A stretch of DNA of 64,000 bases, taken from NCBI RefSeq assembly GCF_900496995.4, contig NC_044006.1, forward strand, positions 43,361,620-43,425,619. The letters are read 5' to 3'. Source of the DNA: Aquila chrysaetos chrysaetos (lineage: Eukaryota > Chordata > Aves > Accipitriformes > Accipitridae). The notes under the pieces were generated by a model. It did no database searches, had not been told where the DNA came from, and saw nothing but the letters and a program-made list of their open reading frames with translations. Below, in pieces: positions 62,566 through 64,000 of this stretch (position 1 is the stretch's first letter; each line of letters opens with the position of its first letter). A program made the position numbers and the translations under genes.

Positions 62566-64000
62566 CGTAGGTAGAGAATCTGGGAGTAAAGTTGTGCCCG
62601 GGAAGAAGGGAGGGATGTAGGGAAGGTGTTCTGAGATTTGGTTTTATTTCTCATTATCCTACTCTGGTTGATTGGTAATAAATTGAGTTAATTTTCCCCA
62701 AGTTGAGTCTGTTTTGCCTGTGACAGTAATTGGTGAGTGATCTCTCCTGTCCTTATCTTGACCCACGGCCCTTTGTTATATTTTCTCTCCCCTGTCCAGC
62801 TGAGGAGAGCAGAGTGATAGAACAGCTTTGGTGAGCACCTGGCATTCAGCCAGGGTCAACCCACCACACTGTTCCATTTCAAATAATGCTCTTCTGAGGA
62901 TTTCTGTACTTCTTTCCTGAAGGACCCACTGGTGTCACCGAGTCACCTCAATGAGGCAATAGATGACTGGCGTTACATCAATGAAAGGACACACCCAAGC
63001 GTGAGCTTGCATTAGGCCACTTCATCTTCCAAACAGGTTCAGCAACACCTTGGCAATTCTGTCCCAGCTTCATTCTCAATTACTTCAGTCTTGGCTGACC
63101 TCCACTCAGCTGCAAAGTTGCAACAAAGGATTTATGCACAAACTGTCAAATAGCTCTGTAAAACCTGCAAAGACATGGGCCATCTCATGTTGGAGATGAG
63201 CAAGAAGTCCTCCACGCACTAAACATAGTTGCCCCCAACATCTTACCAGTACTAAGCGCAGGTGTGTCCATAGTTTACTCTGAACTCCCATACTCGTGGA
63301 GGCTGCCTTTAGATCCCAGCTCACACAAAAAGCAGCCTCTTTAAAATTAACTGTACTTTCCAATCAGCCCATTTTCCTACAGCATTAAACTAATGCATTT
63401 AAATAGCTAGCGCTCCACATGCACACTGCTATTTCCATCACAGGAAATTTTTAACTCATATTTAGGTTTTATAACCACAGCATAGTTCTTGACTTGTCAA
63501 AACACAAGAAGAAACAGCTGCCTGTAAGTCCTCTTAAACTTTGGGAAAACTCATCAGCTGAACTAGTACATTTTCCTCTGGCTCCTGCTGACTTCCTGAT
63601 TTTATCCTATATAATCACACCTCCCCCTCCGCCCCCAACTCATAGTTAACCTCTTACAAAGAACTCCCAAAAGAACCATGAGTGTCATGAACTATGCAAG
63701 AATTTCTGGAGCCATCAGCACTGGGTGGGGTATGCAAAGCCACCATCTGAGGTCAAATTAGAATTTTCCAGGAAACTCTTGACAGCAGGCAAAAATTCAG
63801 AGTTGCACCTCCCCGGGCTCAACAGATTTTGAAATTTGAATCAGAAGTACACACAAATTTCACAGCACTTAATCCTGATCCTCTCTCTCCCCCTGTTAAG
63901 AGTAATTCCTAACTAGATGCAAGTTGGCACTCTACTATACTGAAACATAAGGTACTTAACGCAGAACAACAATATGGTGCCACATACTGGAGTAGTGACA

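Larger units (their letters stand above)
61697..62868. mobile_element. Solo LTR of an endogenous retrovirus, in KLHL7 intron
   Basis: 1172 bases beginning TGTATTGG and ending CCACCACA, so it has TG...CA ends. It is flanked by a perfect 5-bp duplication CTGTT (61692-61696 and 62869-62873). A 5-bp duplication fits ERVL-like integration. The end region with GGGTCAACCCACCAC and the AATAAATT stretch recur in LTRs I remember from neoavian genomes. No internal retroviral genes are present, so it is a solo LTR left by recombination. Orientation is uncertain because AATAAA occurs on both strands (62677-62682 plus; about 62643-62648 minus). Long open frames inside are repeat artefacts. Confidence 0.85.

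Noticed and set aside
61856..62654. Open frames up to 223 codons on the minus strand and shorter ones on the plus strand
   Set aside because: They follow the ~45-bp tandem repeat inside the solo LTR. They are repetitive and not a retroviral or cellular protein.
60140..64000. Searched for KLHL7 exons encoding the first 40 residues
   Set aside because: No donor preceded by the expected NNMRKQ or AREEAKLL codons was found, so the 5' exons are taken to lie beyond the window.
1..64000. tRNA, rRNA, snRNA, CRISPR arrays, prokaryotic operons
   Set aside because: None seen by eye. Small RNAs without strong motifs could be missed without a covariance search.

Overview
The window is vertebrate DNA, almost certainly from a bird. 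It is AT-rich and intron-rich, and all recognisable genes are split into short exons with GT-AG junctions. Three protein-coding genes lie head-to-tail on the minus strand: KLHL7 (40.2 kb to beyond the right edge), NUP42/NUPL2 (30.4-38.0 kb) and GPNMB/QNR-71 (beyond the left edge to 9.87 kb). The same gene order and relative orientation is known from human 7p15. A solo retroviral LTR of a kind I recall from neoavian birds (61.7-62.9 kb) suggests Neoaves rather than a galliform; that is inference.

Left part (1-10.1 kb): the first six coding exons of GPNMB, from the signal peptide to the end of the PKD domain. The later exons (kringle-like region, membrane segment, tail) lie off the left edge. 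Intron 1 holds a decayed antisense CR1/L3-like LINE. The sequence upstream of exon 1 carries two TCATGTG E-boxes and an AP-1 site, fitting MITF control of this melanocyte, pigment-epithelium and macrophage gene.

Middle (10.1-30.3 kb): about 20 kb with no exon I can recognise. It contains an isolated CpG-rich patch near 15.2 kb and a second decayed CR1/L3-like fragment near 26.3 kb.

NUP42 (30.4-38.0 kb) is complete in seven exons, with a predicted protein of 426 aa: a CCCH zinc finger, an FG-repeat region and the conserved C-terminal tail. Its first exon lies in a strong CpG island with a palindromic CRE and an Sp1-type GC box. Less than 2 kb further right KLHL7 ends.

KLHL7 (40.2-60.1 kb, continuing past 64 kb) is represented by its last ten coding exons, 546 residues covering BTB, BACK and six kelch blades. 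The exons encoding about the first 40 residues are outside the window. One KLHL7 intron contains the solo LTR with a perfect 5-bp target duplication and an internal ~45-bp minisatellite.

The three genes act separately: a CUL3 ubiquitin-ligase adaptor, a nuclear-pore mRNA-export factor and a melanosomal/lysosomal glycoprotein. I saw no operon-like or novel multi-gene system, RNA gene, CRISPR array or prokaryotic element. All exon boundaries were read by hand from splice consensus, reading phase and remembered family sequences; no alignment was run.
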